NCBI RefSeq assembly: GCF_004295645.1 | Contig: NZ_CP034752.1 | Coordinates: forward strand, 3,162,001 to 3,226,000 | DNA length: 64,000 bases | Reading direction: 5' to 3' | Origin: Limnobaculum zhutongyuii | GTDB taxonomy: Bacteria; Pseudomonadota; Gammaproteobacteria; Enterobacterales; Enterobacteriaceae | In this document: in pieces, positions 9,231 through 17,802 of the stretch | How the letters are laid out: each line of letters starts with the position of its first letter | Position numbering within the stretch: the stretch's first letter is position 1 | The notes under the pieces: model-generated | Told to the model about the DNA's origin: nothing | Seen by the model: the letters and a program-made list of their open reading frames with translations, nothing else | Database searches by the model: none | Position numbers and translations under genes: made by a program

Positions 9231-10160
9231 TTAATCCAATTTACGGGCACCGGCAGTATCCAGACGGCAAACGTGAACAAAGCCTTCATCATTTTGTACA
9301 TAGTGTTTTGCCAGCCAGTCGGCAAGACGTTGAGCCGTTTCCAGACGATCGCTCACCGCAAACAACGTTGGGCCAGAACCAGAAATACCGCATGCCAGCG
9401 CACCGATATCCTGTGAGGCTTTACGTGCTTCAGCAAAGCCTGGTAACAAACGGGTACGGTACGGTTCGGCAATCACATCCTGCATTAATTTAGCTGCCAG
9501 CTCTGGCTGCTGAGTATGACAAGCGTGAATAAATCCGGCCAGATAGCGGCCATGGCGAATACAATCCTGACGCAAATACTGCGCCGGTAAAATCGCTCGC
9601 GCTTCAGCGGTCGAAACCTTAATGCCCGGATAAGCCATCACCCAATACCAGTTATCAAAACCGGGTACCGACTGACTGATAATGCCATTCTCTTCCAGCA
9701 TCAATTGCATGCCCCCCAAATAGCAAGGAGCCACGTTATCGTAATGCACACTGCCGGAGATGCGCCCTTCCAGCTCACCCATCATGCCAAGCAGTTCGGT
9801 CTGGTTAAACGGTCGGTCGCAGAATTCATTCAGTGCCATTAGACCCGCTACCACAGAGCAGGCACTGGAACCCAATCCGGAACCAATCGGCATATTCTTT
9901 TCTAACACCATCGCCACCGGCAATTCTCGCCCTAAACGCTGGCAGAACAGCTCCCAGCATTGATAAACGATGTTTTCTTTAGGCTCTGTCGGTAATTTGC
10001 TAACAAAACGCCCTTTATTGCTCAGGCTAAAGCGGTCTGCCGATTGAATGCTGACGCAATCGCCCAGCAGAGCTCCATCAATGGGCGATACTGCTGCGCC
10101 CAATACGTCAAACCCCACGCTAACGTTGCCTATCGAGGCCGGCGCATAAATTTTTATCAT
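9231..10160 (-). CDS. thrB: Homoserine kinase
   Basis: Cytosolic GHMP-family kinase that phosphorylates homoserine with ATP. From the ATG at 10160 it has 309 residues (E. coli 310). The ATP loop PIGSGLGSSAC is at 91-101. The open frame extends 49 codons upstream into thrA, but only MIKIYAPASIGNVSVGFD matches the family and GGAGTTTAAC provides the ribosome site. The start lies one base after the thrA stop, so translation is probably coupled. Confidence 0.97.
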   Translation of the reverse strand: MIKIYAPASIGNVSVGFDVLGAAVSPIDGALLGDCVSIQSADRFSLSNKGRFVSKLPTEPKENIVYQCWELFCQRLGRELPVAMVLEKNMPIGSGLGSSACSVVAGLMALNEFCDRPFNQTELLGMMGELEGRISGSVHYDNVAPCYLGGMQLMLEENGIISQSVPGFDNWYWVMAYPGIKVSTAEARAILPAQYLRQDCIRHGRYLAGFIHACHTQQPELAAKLMQDVIAEPYRTRLLPGFAEARKASQDIGALACGISGSGPTLFAVSDRLETAQRLADWLAKHYVQNDEGFVHVCRLDTAGARKLD

Positions 10161-10161
10161 G

Positions 10162-12621
10162 TTAAACTCCCAGCTTTCCTGACAGAGTACGTAGCATATC
10201 GGCAAAAACGCCGGCGGCGGTAACATCGTTACCGGCACCATAACCGCGTAATACCAGTGGTAGTGGCTGATAATATTGGGTGTAGAATGCCAGTGCGTTT
10301 TCGCCATTTTTCACTTTGAATAATGGATCGTTATCATCCACCGCATCAATCTTCACCCGACATTCACCCTCTTCGATCATACCGACATAGCGTAACACTT
10401 TGCCCTGGCTGGCAGCCAAGGCTACACGTTCAGCAAACTCCGCATCCAACTGTGGCAAACGCGCCATAAAGGTTGCCACATCACCACCGGCATCAAAAGA
10501 TGGCGGTAATACAGACTCAACGTTAATTTGGTCTAATTCCAGCGAATGACCTGCTTCGCGAGCCAGAATCAGTAATTTTCGCGCCACATCCATACCGGAT
10601 AAATCATCGCGCGGATCCGGCTCGGTATAACCTTTTTCTTTCGCCAGACGGGTCGCTTCTGACAGGCTTAATCCTTCATCCAGCTTGCCAAAAATGAACG
10701 ACAACGAGCCAGAAAGAATACCAGAGAAGCGCATCAGTTCATCACCGGCATTCAGTAAATTCTGTAAGTTTTCAATAACCGGTAATCCGGCACCTACGTT
10801 AGTATCGTAAAGGAATTTACGGTTACCGCTGCTGGCCGCCTGTCGCAATTGATGGTAATAGTTCATCGTATCGGTATTGGCTTTCTTGTTTGGCGTTACC
10901 ACATGGAAGCCATCAGCAAGGAAATCAGCATATTGAGAAGCCACTTCCTGACTGGAAGTACAATCGACGATCACTGGATTCAGCAAGTGATACTCTTTTA
11001 CCAGACGAATTAAACGCCCCAAATTAAACGGCTCTTCTGCCGCTGCCAGCGCTTCACGCCAGTTAGTTAAATCGATTCCCAGCGTATTGGTCACCATGCC
11101 GCGAGAATTGGCGATGCCACATACCCGCAGTTCGATATTCTTACGTTTCAGCCACGGCTGCTGACGGTAGATCTGATCCAGCAATGCACCACCCACACCA
11201 CCAACGCCGATTAAGAACACATCCAGCACCTGGTTAGTATCAAACAGTACCTGATGGCTGGCACGGACGGCAGTGGTCGCCGAGTCATTACTCACTACCG
11301 CAGAAATCGAACGTTCTGAAGAACCTTGGGCAATAGCGACAATATTGATATTAGCGCGAGCTAATGCACTAAAGAAACGAGCGGACATACCGCGCAAGGT
11401 ACGCATATTGTCACCAATCACTGAAATAATGGCCAGTTTGTCGACCACATCCAGCGGATCCAGCAATCCATCTTTCAGTTCCAGATAGAACTCATCTTCC
11501 AGCGAACGACTGGCGCGGGCCAGCTCGCTTTGCGGTACGCAAAAGCTAATGCTGTATTCAGAAGAGGATTGAGTAATCAGAACCACAGAGATACCAGCAC
11601 GAGACATCACTGAGAATACTCTGGCAGCCATTCCCACCATTCCTTTCATACCCGGACCAGAAACGTTAATCATCGCCATGTTGTTCAGATTGGTAATGCC
11701 TTTAACCGGATAACGATCGTCACCGCTTTCACGACTGATGAGAGTGCCGGGAGCTTGTGGGTTAGCGGTATTTTTTATCAGGCAAGGGATTTGGAACTGA
11801 GCGATGGGAGCGATGGTACGAGGATGAAGAACTTTAGCGCCAAAATAGGATAACTCCATCGCCTCCTGATAAGACATTGACTTAAGCAACTTAGCTCCCG
11901 GAACAGAGCGTGGATCGCAGGTATACACTCCATCAACATCAGTCCATATCTCACAGCTGTCAGCGCGCAAACAGGCTGCCAGCACGGCGGCTGAATAGTC
12001 GGAACCATTACGCCCCAGGACCACCAGTTCGCCTTTCTCATTACCGGCGGTAAAACCTGCCATTAAAATGACATGGTTATCGGGGATACCCAGCTCAACC
12101 AAACGACGGGTTGACTCAGTGATATCTACGGTAGATTCCAGATAGTCTCCATGAGCCAGCAGCATAGCAACCGGATTAATGACCGTTACGCCATATCCCC
12201 GAGCCTGAAAAACAGATTCCATGATAGCGATAGAGAGTTTTTCACCACGACTGATGATAGAAGCATTAACGCTATCAGGACACTGACCCAGCAAAGAGAT
12301 ACCATGGAGTACATGTTTCAGCTGAGCAAATTCCTGCTCCACAAAACTCTTTAATCGACCATATTCAAACCCTGGCTGCTCTTCAGCCAATCCGGAAAGC
12401 AGTTCAGCAAAGATCTGTTCGGCATCCATCATATTGGTCATGACTTCCTGACCGGCTACCGTTTTCTCAATCATGGCAACCAGATGGTTAGTTATTTTTG
12501 CCGGAGCAGACAGTACCGTAGCAACCTGGCCCTGACGCGCATTATTTTCAATGATATCCGCCACGCGCATAAAGCGTTCGGAATTTGCTACTGATGTACC
12601 GCCAAATTTCAGAACTCGCAT
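10162..12621 (-). CDS. thrA: Bifunctional aspartokinase I / homoserine dehydrogenase I
   Basis: Catalyses the first and third steps of threonine synthesis: aspartate phosphorylation and reduction of aspartate semialdehyde to homoserine. The 819 residues (E. coli 820) contain an N-terminal kinase with KFGGTSVAN at 5-13, central ACT regulatory domains with conserved QSSSEYSISF and QGSSERSIS segments, and a C-terminal dehydrogenase with the nucleotide motif GVGGVGGALL near residue 470. The threonine-sensitive regulatory layout is intact. Expression is expected to follow the leader peptide and attenuator upstream. Confidence 0.98.
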   Translation of the reverse strand: MRVLKFGGTSVANSERFMRVADIIENNARQGQVATVLSAPAKITNHLVAMIEKTVAGQEVMTNMMDAEQIFAELLSGLAEEQPGFEYGRLKSFVEQEFAQLKHVLHGISLLGQCPDSVNASIISRGEKLSIAIMESVFQARGYGVTVINPVAMLLAHGDYLESTVDITESTRRLVELGIPDNHVILMAGFTAGNEKGELVVLGRNGSDYSAAVLAACLRADSCEIWTDVDGVYTCDPRSVPGAKLLKSMSYQEAMELSYFGAKVLHPRTIAPIAQFQIPCLIKNTANPQAPGTLISRESGDDRYPVKGITNLNNMAMINVSGPGMKGMVGMAARVFSVMSRAGISVVLITQSSSEYSISFCVPQSELARASRSLEDEFYLELKDGLLDPLDVVDKLAIISVIGDNMRTLRGMSARFFSALARANINIVAIAQGSSERSISAVVSNDSATTAVRASHQVLFDTNQVLDVFLIGVGGVGGALLDQIYRQQPWLKRKNIELRVCGIANSRGMVTNTLGIDLTNWREALAAAEEPFNLGRLIRLVKEYHLLNPVIVDCTSSQEVASQYADFLADGFHVVTPNKKANTDTMNYYHQLRQAASSGNRKFLYDTNVGAGLPVIENLQNLLNAGDELMRFSGILSGSLSFIFGKLDEGLSLSEATRLAKEKGYTEPDPRDDLSGMDVARKLLILAREAGHSLELDQINVESVLPPSFDAGGDVATFMARLPQLDAEFAERVALAASQGKVLRYVGMIEEGECRVKIDAVDDNDPLFKVKNGENALAFYTQYYQPLPLVLRGYGAGNDVTAAGVFADMLRTLSGKLGV

Positions 12622-12668
12622 CTCTTGGCCTCTCCTGCCTTAATCCAGTTATGATGTAAATTATTCGC

Positions 12669-12702
12669 AAAAAAAAACCCGCACTCGATTCTACGGTGCG
12701 GG
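12669..12702 (-). terminator. Threonine operon attenuator
   Basis: On the minus strand CCCGCAC, an 11-base loop and GTGCGGG are followed by nine T. It lies between thrL and thrA, 22 bases after the leader peptide stop, the expected place for the terminator that forms when charged threonyl- and isoleucyl-tRNA are plentiful. Confidence 0.92.
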
Positions 12703-12724
12703 CTTTTTTTATTTCTTGTAAGCG

Positions 12725-12793
12725 TCAGCCCGCCCCGCTACTGGTTGTACCGGTGGTGGTAATGATTGTAATCATCAGGCTAACGTTTTGCAT
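12725..12793 (-). CDS. thrL: thr operon leader peptide
   Basis: A 22-residue reading frame, MQNVSLMITIITTTGTTSSG then AG, ending in TGA. It has six threonines and three isoleucines within residues 8-17, the control codons of threonine-operon attenuation, and ends SGAG where E. coli ThrL ends GNGAG. The N-terminal third differs from E. coli. Position directly before the attenuator and thrA makes the assignment secure although the frame is very short. Confidence 0.93.
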   Translation of the reverse strand: MQNVSLMITIITTTGTTSSGAG

Positions 12794-12828
12794 GTTTGGT
12801 GTTTGTCTCTGGTTTGTTTTATTAACGC

Positions 12829-12857
12829 TATATACTGGTTAAAGCAATTGTAGTTCA
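12829..12857 (-). promoter_or_regulatory. Probable thr operon promoter
   Basis: On the minus strand a TATATA -10 (12829-12834) lies 36 bases before the thrL ATG. The neighbouring CTTTAACCA block is also found at the E. coli thr promoter. A good -35 was not found, so only the -10 region is proposed. Confidence 0.45.
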
Positions 12858-13687
12858 GAGTCAAATTATTTTTGATATTTCAGCAAAATTTATTCCCTGA
12901 CTTCACCAGGGTCTTTTGTATCAAACCAGAATAATTTCAATTAAATTCAAATAATTAAAATCATTTAATCATCATTACTCATTTAACATCTTATTTTTCA
13001 TCGATGTCTTCCCATTTTGATAATGATGGGAACCACTGTCACTAAACCTGACAAACCAACAGCGTTCAGATGAAAAATGAAGAAACCGTCTCAATATTGG
13101 CAATATTTGTTATAATATTAAGGCATTATCTGTTACTGCATCTTGTTTATCTCGAAAGCGTTTTTATGTTCATAAAAGTTGCAATTGAAAAATATTTGTT
13201 AAAATATATTTCTTTTTAGGATAAAAAGAAGGAAAATCCCTTCGCTGCCACACACGCCTTGGCTTTGGTGGAAAATATAGCGACATAAATGTTTCAGATT
13301 AAGGTTTTTATTGAGGTTGAATTGTGAAAAAAAGGTCAAAAATTGGCATGTGATATGCATTGTTTTTGTAGATTTTTCTCACAAATCAGCTAATGTGCTA
13401 TAACTATTATTGATATATATCAACAAGCCAGAAGTTTGTTGATCGGCAAAAGAAAGACTCCTGTTATATTGCTGCTACAATAAAGAGTAATAAGTGATCG
13501 GTTTTAACAAATCACAGGTATGTAGGTAGTTTGCCTTGGCCGAACCAGCGATTGTGTTGAAATTTGAAATAGCACGGGGATTCGTCCCTTATACTGCAGT
13601 GATCTGTTTTAGCTATAGATAGTTTTAAAAACAGAACCAGACCACTGTAATATTAAATTGATTTTGTTGGCAAATTAGGTAACAGAC
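12858..13687. other. Long non-coding regulatory region upstream of arcA
   Basis: About 830 AT-rich bases without a credible gene. It holds a TATAAT at 13111-13116 without a convincing -35, a perfect FNR box at 13410, and a long 5' untranslated stretch up to the arcA ATG. E. coli arcA also has a long leader with several promoters. lasT (yjtD), which lies between thr and arcA in E. coli, is absent. No RNA gene was recognised. Confidence 0.6.
13410..13423. promoter_or_regulatory. FNR binding site upstream of arcA
   Basis: TTGATATATATCAA is a perfect 14-base palindrome and an exact match to the FNR consensus TTGAT-N4-ATCAA. It lies 265 bases before the arcA ATG. FNR activates arcA anaerobically in E. 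coli, so the site probably serves the same role. Confidence 0.75.
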
Positions 13688-14407
13688 ATGCAAACCCCGC
13701 ATATCCTGATCGTTGAAGACGAACTAGTAACTCGTAACACATTAAAAAGCATTTTCGAGGCGGAAGGATACGTTGTCTTTGAAGCCAATGATGGTGCAGA
13801 AATGCATCGGATTTTGTCCGACCATAATATTAATCTGGTCATCATGGATATCAATCTGCCCGGCAAGAATGGACTACTGCTAGCTCGTGAGTTACGTGAG
13901 CAAGCTGCGGTTGCATTAATGTTTTTAACCGGCAGAGATAACGAAGTAGATAAGATTCTTGGCCTGGAAATTGGTGCGGATGATTACATCACTAAACCAT
14001 TTAATCCACGCGAACTGACCATCCGTGCACGCAATCTGCTGTCCCGGACGATGAATCTTGGCGCAGTGAGTGGTGAAGAGCGTAAGCTGGTTGAAAACTA
14101 TAAGTTCAATGGCTGGACTTTAGATATCAACAGCCGTTCTCTGATTAACCCTAACGGAGAAATGTTTAAACTGCCTCGTAGTGAATTCCGCGCGATGCTG
14201 CATTTCTGTGAAAACCCGGGCAAAATTCAGTCTCGTGAAGAACTGCTGAAAAAAATGACCGGACGTGAGTTAAAACCTCATGACCGTACGGTTGATGTAA
14301 CTATTCGTCGTATTCGTAAGCACTTTGAATCAACGCCGGATACACCGGAAATCATTGCTACAATTCATGGTGAAGGCTACCGTTTCTGCGGCGACCTTGA
14401 AGAATAA
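13688..14407 (+). CDS. arcA: Aerobic respiration response regulator ArcA
   Basis: Cytosolic OmpR/PhoB-family response regulator, partner of the quinone-sensing kinase ArcB, repressing aerobic respiration genes under oxygen limitation. The 239 residues carry the receiver domain with phospho-acceptor D54 in VIMDINLPGKNG, T81 and K103 in ITKPF, and a C-terminal winged helix (RTVDVTIRRIRKHFES). Nearly identical to E. coli ArcA (238). A terminator follows at once. Confidence 0.98.
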   Translation: MQTPHILIVEDELVTRNTLKSIFEAEGYVVFEANDGAEMHRILSDHNINLVIMDINLPGKNGLLLARELREQAAVALMFLTGRDNEVDKILGLEIGADDYITKPFNPRELTIRARNLLSRTMNLGAVSGEERKLVENYKFNGWTLDINSRSLINPNGEMFKLPRSEFRAMLHFCENPGKIQSREELLKKMTGRELKPHDRTVDVTIRRIRKHFESTPDTPEIIATIHGEGYRFCGDLEE

Positions 14408-14421
14408 TTAGCAATAACAAA

Positions 14422-14453
14422 TAAAAAAAACCAGCATTTATGCTGGTTTTTTG
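14422..14453 (+). terminator. Rho-independent terminator of arcA
   Basis: AAAACCAGCA (14427-14436), loop TTTA, TGCTGGTTTT (14441-14450) and further T. It is flanked by A-runs, so it may also serve creA from the other side. Confidence 0.88.
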
Positions 14454-14485
14454 TTATCTGAATTTACTTGCCTGACTAACCGTGA

Positions 14486-14965
14486 TTAGTGGCTATTGCC
14501 CCAGGGAATGATAGGCACAGTACTCAACGCATTTTTAGGCGAACCATCGACCACTTTATCGGAATAGACCAGATACACCAGCGTGTTGCGTTTGTTATCG
14601 TAAAAGCGAACCACCTGCATACTCTTGAAGATTATCGAAGTACGCTTACGGAATACCTCTTCGCCATCTGCTTTACGATTTTTAATCCGATCGGTGAGGG
14701 TGATAGGCCCCACTTGAATACAGGAAAGTGCGCCATCAGCGGTATCTTCCGCCAGCCCCAGTCCACCTTTTATACCTCCGGTCTTTGCCCGACTCAGATA
14801 ACAAGTCACATTTTGAACATCGGGATCGTCAAAAGCTTCAATGACAATTTTATGGTCAGGCCCCAATAATTTAAATACCGTATCAACAGAGCCAATCTCT
14901 TCTGACTGAGCACAGACCGACCAAAACAGTGTGGCAGAGCAAAGTGCTAAAATGGCCTTCTTCAT
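14486..14965 (-). CDS. creA: CreA family protein, exported
   Basis: Conserved 159-residue protein with an N-terminal signal peptide (hydrophobic residues 4-19, likely cleavage near 21) and the family stretches GSVDTVFKLLGPDHKI and SRAKTGGIKGGLGLAED. E. coli CreA (157) is a periplasmic protein of unknown function. In E. coli it begins creABCD; here creB, creC and creD are not next to it, so any regulatory link to that two-component system is missing at this locus. Confidence 0.92.
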   Translation of the reverse strand: MKKAILALCSATLFWSVCAQSEEIGSVDTVFKLLGPDHKIVIEAFDDPDVQNVTCYLSRAKTGGIKGGLGLAEDTADGALSCIQVGPITLTDRIKNRKADGEEVFRKRTSIIFKSMQVVRFYDNKRNTLVYLVYSDKVVDGSPKNALSTVPIIPWGNSH

Positions 14966-15303
14966 TAGCTATCTCCAGTGAACATCCATTAATTACTATA
15001 TTAATGCAATTATGGTCGGTCGGTACACAACTAAAGCCCAGTTGCAACCTGATAAACCATAGCTATAAACTTATGTCAAATAGACGTGGAACAGAACATT
15101 TAAAAATTGTTATGATGCAGGGGATATGTTGTGATATAGCACAGTAATACCTTGTTTCACGCTAAAGATTGCGCCAGTATCCTTCACCTGTTAAAAAATA
15201 TTTTTTGTGATGCAGTGTTTAAAACTAACTATAAAGTGTTATAAGTCAGTATGACTACGCCAATTCTGTAGATAATGCGCCCAATTAATGAGGAAGTTTT
15301 TTT
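14966..15303. other. Divergent creA-rob intergenic region
   Basis: 338 AT-rich bases between the divergent starts of creA and rob. Promoters for both genes must lie here, but no strong box was recognised and no gene or repeat was seen. Confidence 0.5.
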
Positions 15304-16173
15304 ATGGATCAAGCCAGTATTATCCACGATCTTCTAGACTGGCTAGAAAATCATTTAGATCAACCATTATCTCTGGATAATGTTGCCGCAAAGTCAGGCT
15401 ATTCTAAATGGCACCTACAAAGAATGTTCAAAGAAGTTACCGGGCAAGCTATTGGTTCTTATATTCGCGCTCGCCGTTTATCTAAAGCTGCCGTAGCTTT
15501 AAGATTAACGGCCAGGCCAATTTTGGATGTGGCGCTACAGTACCGTTTTGACTCCCAACAAACTTTTACCCGAGCGTTCAAAAAGCAATTTGCTCAAACG
15601 CCGGCATTCTATCGTCGCTCAGACTCATGGAGCGCTATTGGTATGTGTCCGCCAATTAAGTTATCCGGCAACAATTTAGTACCCGTAGAGTATGTTGTTC
15701 AGGAAGAGAAACAGCTGGTGGGAATGACTCAGAGCTATACCTGTACTCTGGAAGAACTATCTCGTTCCAAAACGGCAATTCGGACACAGTTCTGGACTCA
15801 ATATTTGGGTCATGGCCTGACAGACGTTCCGCCTATCCTGTATGGCCTTAACCACACCCGGCCGAGTCAGGAAAAAGATGATGAGCAGGAAGTGTTCTAT
15901 ACCACCGCCATTGAACCTGAACATGCTCCACCAGGCGTTGAAGGCCATGAAATTATCCTTCAGGGAGGCGAATACGCCCTGTTCCGCTATAACGGACCGC
16001 CAGATGGATTACAACAGTTTGTCATGACGCTCTACGGAACCTGCCTGCCGCTTCTGAAGCTGACGCGCCGTAAAGGTTATGATATTGAAATATTCCATCC
16101 TAAAGGCGTCAAAGTCGGTGACAGTGCCCCTGCGGTAATTTCGGGTGAATATATGATTCCGATCCAGCGTTAA
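15304..16173 (+). CDS. rob: Right origin-binding protein Rob
   Basis: AraC/XylS-family transcription activator of the MarA/SoxS/Rob regulon (efflux, antibiotic and solvent tolerance). 289 residues as in E. coli. The N-terminal DNA-binding domain spans about 8-105 with SKWHLQRMFK and FDSQQTFTRAFKKQF; the C-terminal GyrI-like effector domain fills the rest. AGGAAG precedes the ATG. Its stop overlaps the gpmB stop by four bases from the opposite strand, as in other enterobacteria. Confidence 0.97.
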   Translation: MDQASIIHDLLDWLENHLDQPLSLDNVAAKSGYSKWHLQRMFKEVTGQAIGSYIRARRLSKAAVALRLTARPILDVALQYRFDSQQTFTRAFKKQFAQTPAFYRRSDSWSAIGMCPPIKLSGNNLVPVEYVVQEEKQLVGMTQSYTCTLEELSRSKTAIRTQFWTQYLGHGLTDVPPILYGLNHTRPSQEKDDEQEVFYTTAIEPEHAPPGVEGHEIILQGGEYALFRYNGPPDGLQQFVMTLYGTCLPLLKLTRRKGYDIEIFHPKGVKVGDSAPAVISGEYMIPIQR

Positions 16174-16817
16174 CGCTGGATCTCATCCAGTGCATCTGCC
16201 GTGAGGTGCTGAGTATCTCCGGCAAATTCCACGATCCATCCCGGCGCCAGCCATGGGCTGTTTTGGCTCTCTACTAAAGAAAGAGAGCAATTACGCAAGC
16301 GTAAGCGACGTTCTGCATAAGGCGGCAGTCCCAGCACATTTCCCAACAGGCTACCTAACGCAATACCGTGGCTAACCAGAATCGGACGGCTGCCTTCAGG
16401 TAACTTTTTACAGTCTTCTAATGCGGCTCGCATGCGGGTTGAGAGTTCGGTTAGTGATTCCCCTTGAGGAATTCGACCATTTGGCGTGCCGTTAAGAATC
16501 AGCATACGCTGCTGTTCTTCTTCCGGCGTGAGAGAATCGACGCGGCGCTGTTCCAGAACACCCATGTTCAACTCGCGTAAACGGGAATCAAAGGTAGGTT
16601 CAATACGGCAATATTCAGCCAGCAGTTGGGCGGTTTGGCGAGTGCGTCCCAAATCACTGGCAATGATATGAGTGATACCCATATTCTTTAAGCGTTTACC
16701 AGCCTGACAGGCCTGCAATTCACCTAAAGAGGTTAATTTACTGTCCGTTTGCCCCTGAATTCTGCGAGCAACATTCCATTCTGTTTCACCATGTCGAATT
16801 AAGTATACCTGTGTCAT
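16170..16817 (-). CDS. gpmB: Phosphoglycerate mutase-like phosphatase GpmB
   Basis: Histidine phosphatase superfamily protein of 215 residues with the catalytic RHGETEWN at 8-15 and the second histidine in LVSHGIALG. E. coli GpmB (YtjC) has the same length; it is related to cofactor-dependent mutases, but its real role is probably as a sugar-phosphate phosphatase. Divergent from yjjX, which starts 55 bases away. Confidence 0.95.
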   Translation of the reverse strand: MTQVYLIRHGETEWNVARRIQGQTDSKLTSLGELQACQAGKRLKNMGITHIIASDLGRTRQTAQLLAEYCRIEPTFDSRLRELNMGVLEQRRVDSLTPEEEQQRMLILNGTPNGRIPQGESLTELSTRMRAALEDCKKLPEGSRPILVSHGIALGSLLGNVLGLPPYAERRLRLRNCSLSLVESQNSPWLAPGWIVEFAGDTQHLTADALDEIQR

Positions 16818-16872
16818 GCCTGTTATCCGTTATACTGTGGAAATTGTTTTCTTACTACCTTGATTTAATTCT

Positions 16873-17400
16873 ATGTATCATGTGATTGCAGCAACCACTA
16901 ACCCCGCTAAGATCAATGCCATTAGCGAGGCATTCACCGAACTGTTTGGCCCTGATAGCTGTCGAATCGAGAGCGTTGAAGTCAACAGCGGAGTCCCTAA
17001 TCAACCAATGGGCGATAAAGAAACCCGTACCGGCGCCCGTCATCGGGTCATGTCTGCCCGTCAGGTCAGACCGGAAGCTGACTTCTGGATTGGTATCGAA
17101 GCCGGAATCGATGATGATATGACATTTGCCTGAATTGTCATTGAAAATAATCAGTGTCGTGGTGAAGCGCGTTCAGCCAGCCTGACGCTACCTCCAGTGA
17201 TCCTGAAAAGCCTGTATGAAGGTAAAGAGCTGGGTGATGAAATGGCTCAATTAACCGGGATCAGCAATATTAAACAACAAGGTGGGGCAATTGGCCTGTT
17301 TACTGAAGGCCGACTTTCCCGAACCAGCGTCTATCAACAGGCTCTTTTGCTGGCTTTTGTACCCTTTCATAACGATATTTATCAGATACATGATAAATAA
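16873..17400 (+). pseudogene. yjjX: yjjX, inosine/xanthosine triphosphatase, with an in-frame TGA
   Basis: YjjX removes ITP and XTP (house-cleaning NTPase). The frame matches E. coli YjjX from MYHVIAATTNPAKI through FWIGIEAGIDDDMTF, then meets TGA at 17131-17133. The codon lies at position 87, where E. coli YjjX has tryptophan, so TGG became TGA. The same frame then continues with family sequence (IVIENNQCRGEARS ... QGGAIGLFTEGRLSR) to the normal end at 17400, about 175 codons in all. Everything else is intact, so this is either a very recent nonsense mutation, UGA read-through, or a base error. Confidence 0.9.
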
Positions 17401-17418
17401 GTCAGGCTCAAAGTCAGT

Positions 17419-17724
17419 TTATTTATCAATGTCTTTAAGCAATGTCTCTTCCAGCCAGGTTCTGAATTCAGGTCTGGCCATTTTTAAACTGTTTGAACCA
17501 CGGGTAATGGTAGCAATACCTGCACCCAGTTCACTCTTCAGCTCCCTCTGACTCATTTCACCACGCATAAGTTCCTGAATGATCCTTACGCGAGTGCCCA
17601 GAGCTTCTCGCTCATCTGGCGTCATTAATAGCTGTAGCAGGTCGAGCTGATATTCATCGGCAAAAGATTTCTGTAACAGAGTGACAAAATCTTGCCACTC
17701 TTGCTGTTGATTTGATGCTGACAT
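17419..17724 (-). CDS. trpR: Trp operon repressor TrpR
   Basis: Tryptophan-activated dimeric repressor of trp, aroH, mtr and its own gene. 101 residues (E. coli 108). The helix-turn-helix MSQRELKSELGAGIATITRG (residues 57-76) and the core TPDEREALGTRVRI are conserved. The N-terminal arm is shorter than in E. coli. The gene converges with yjjX and has a probable operator just upstream. Confidence 0.96.
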   Translation of the reverse strand: MSASNQQQEWQDFVTLLQKSFADEYQLDLLQLLMTPDEREALGTRVRIIQELMRGEMSQRELKSELGAGIATITRGSNSLKMARPEFRTWLEETLLKDIDK

Positions 17725-17743
17725 GAGGTTTTCTCCGGCTGAT

Positions 17744-17761
17744 GAACTATCTTGCTAGTAC
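17744..17761 (-). promoter_or_regulatory. Probable TrpR operator (autoregulation)
   Basis: The minus strand reads GTACTAGCAAGATAGTTC, matching 13 of 18 positions of the symmetric trp operator GTACTAGTTAACTAGTAC. It lies 20-37 bases before the trpR ATG and inside a larger perfect inverted repeat (TTCTCCGGCT at 17731-17740 with AGCCGGAGAA at 17771-17780). Confidence 0.6.
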
Positions 17762-17802
17762 GATAGCATAAGCCGGAGAAAAATGCAGAGATAAACATCT
17801 TA

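Noticed and set aside
14489..14869. 126-codon plus-strand frame opposite creA
   Set aside because: Complete overlap with creA, which has clear homology and a signal peptide.
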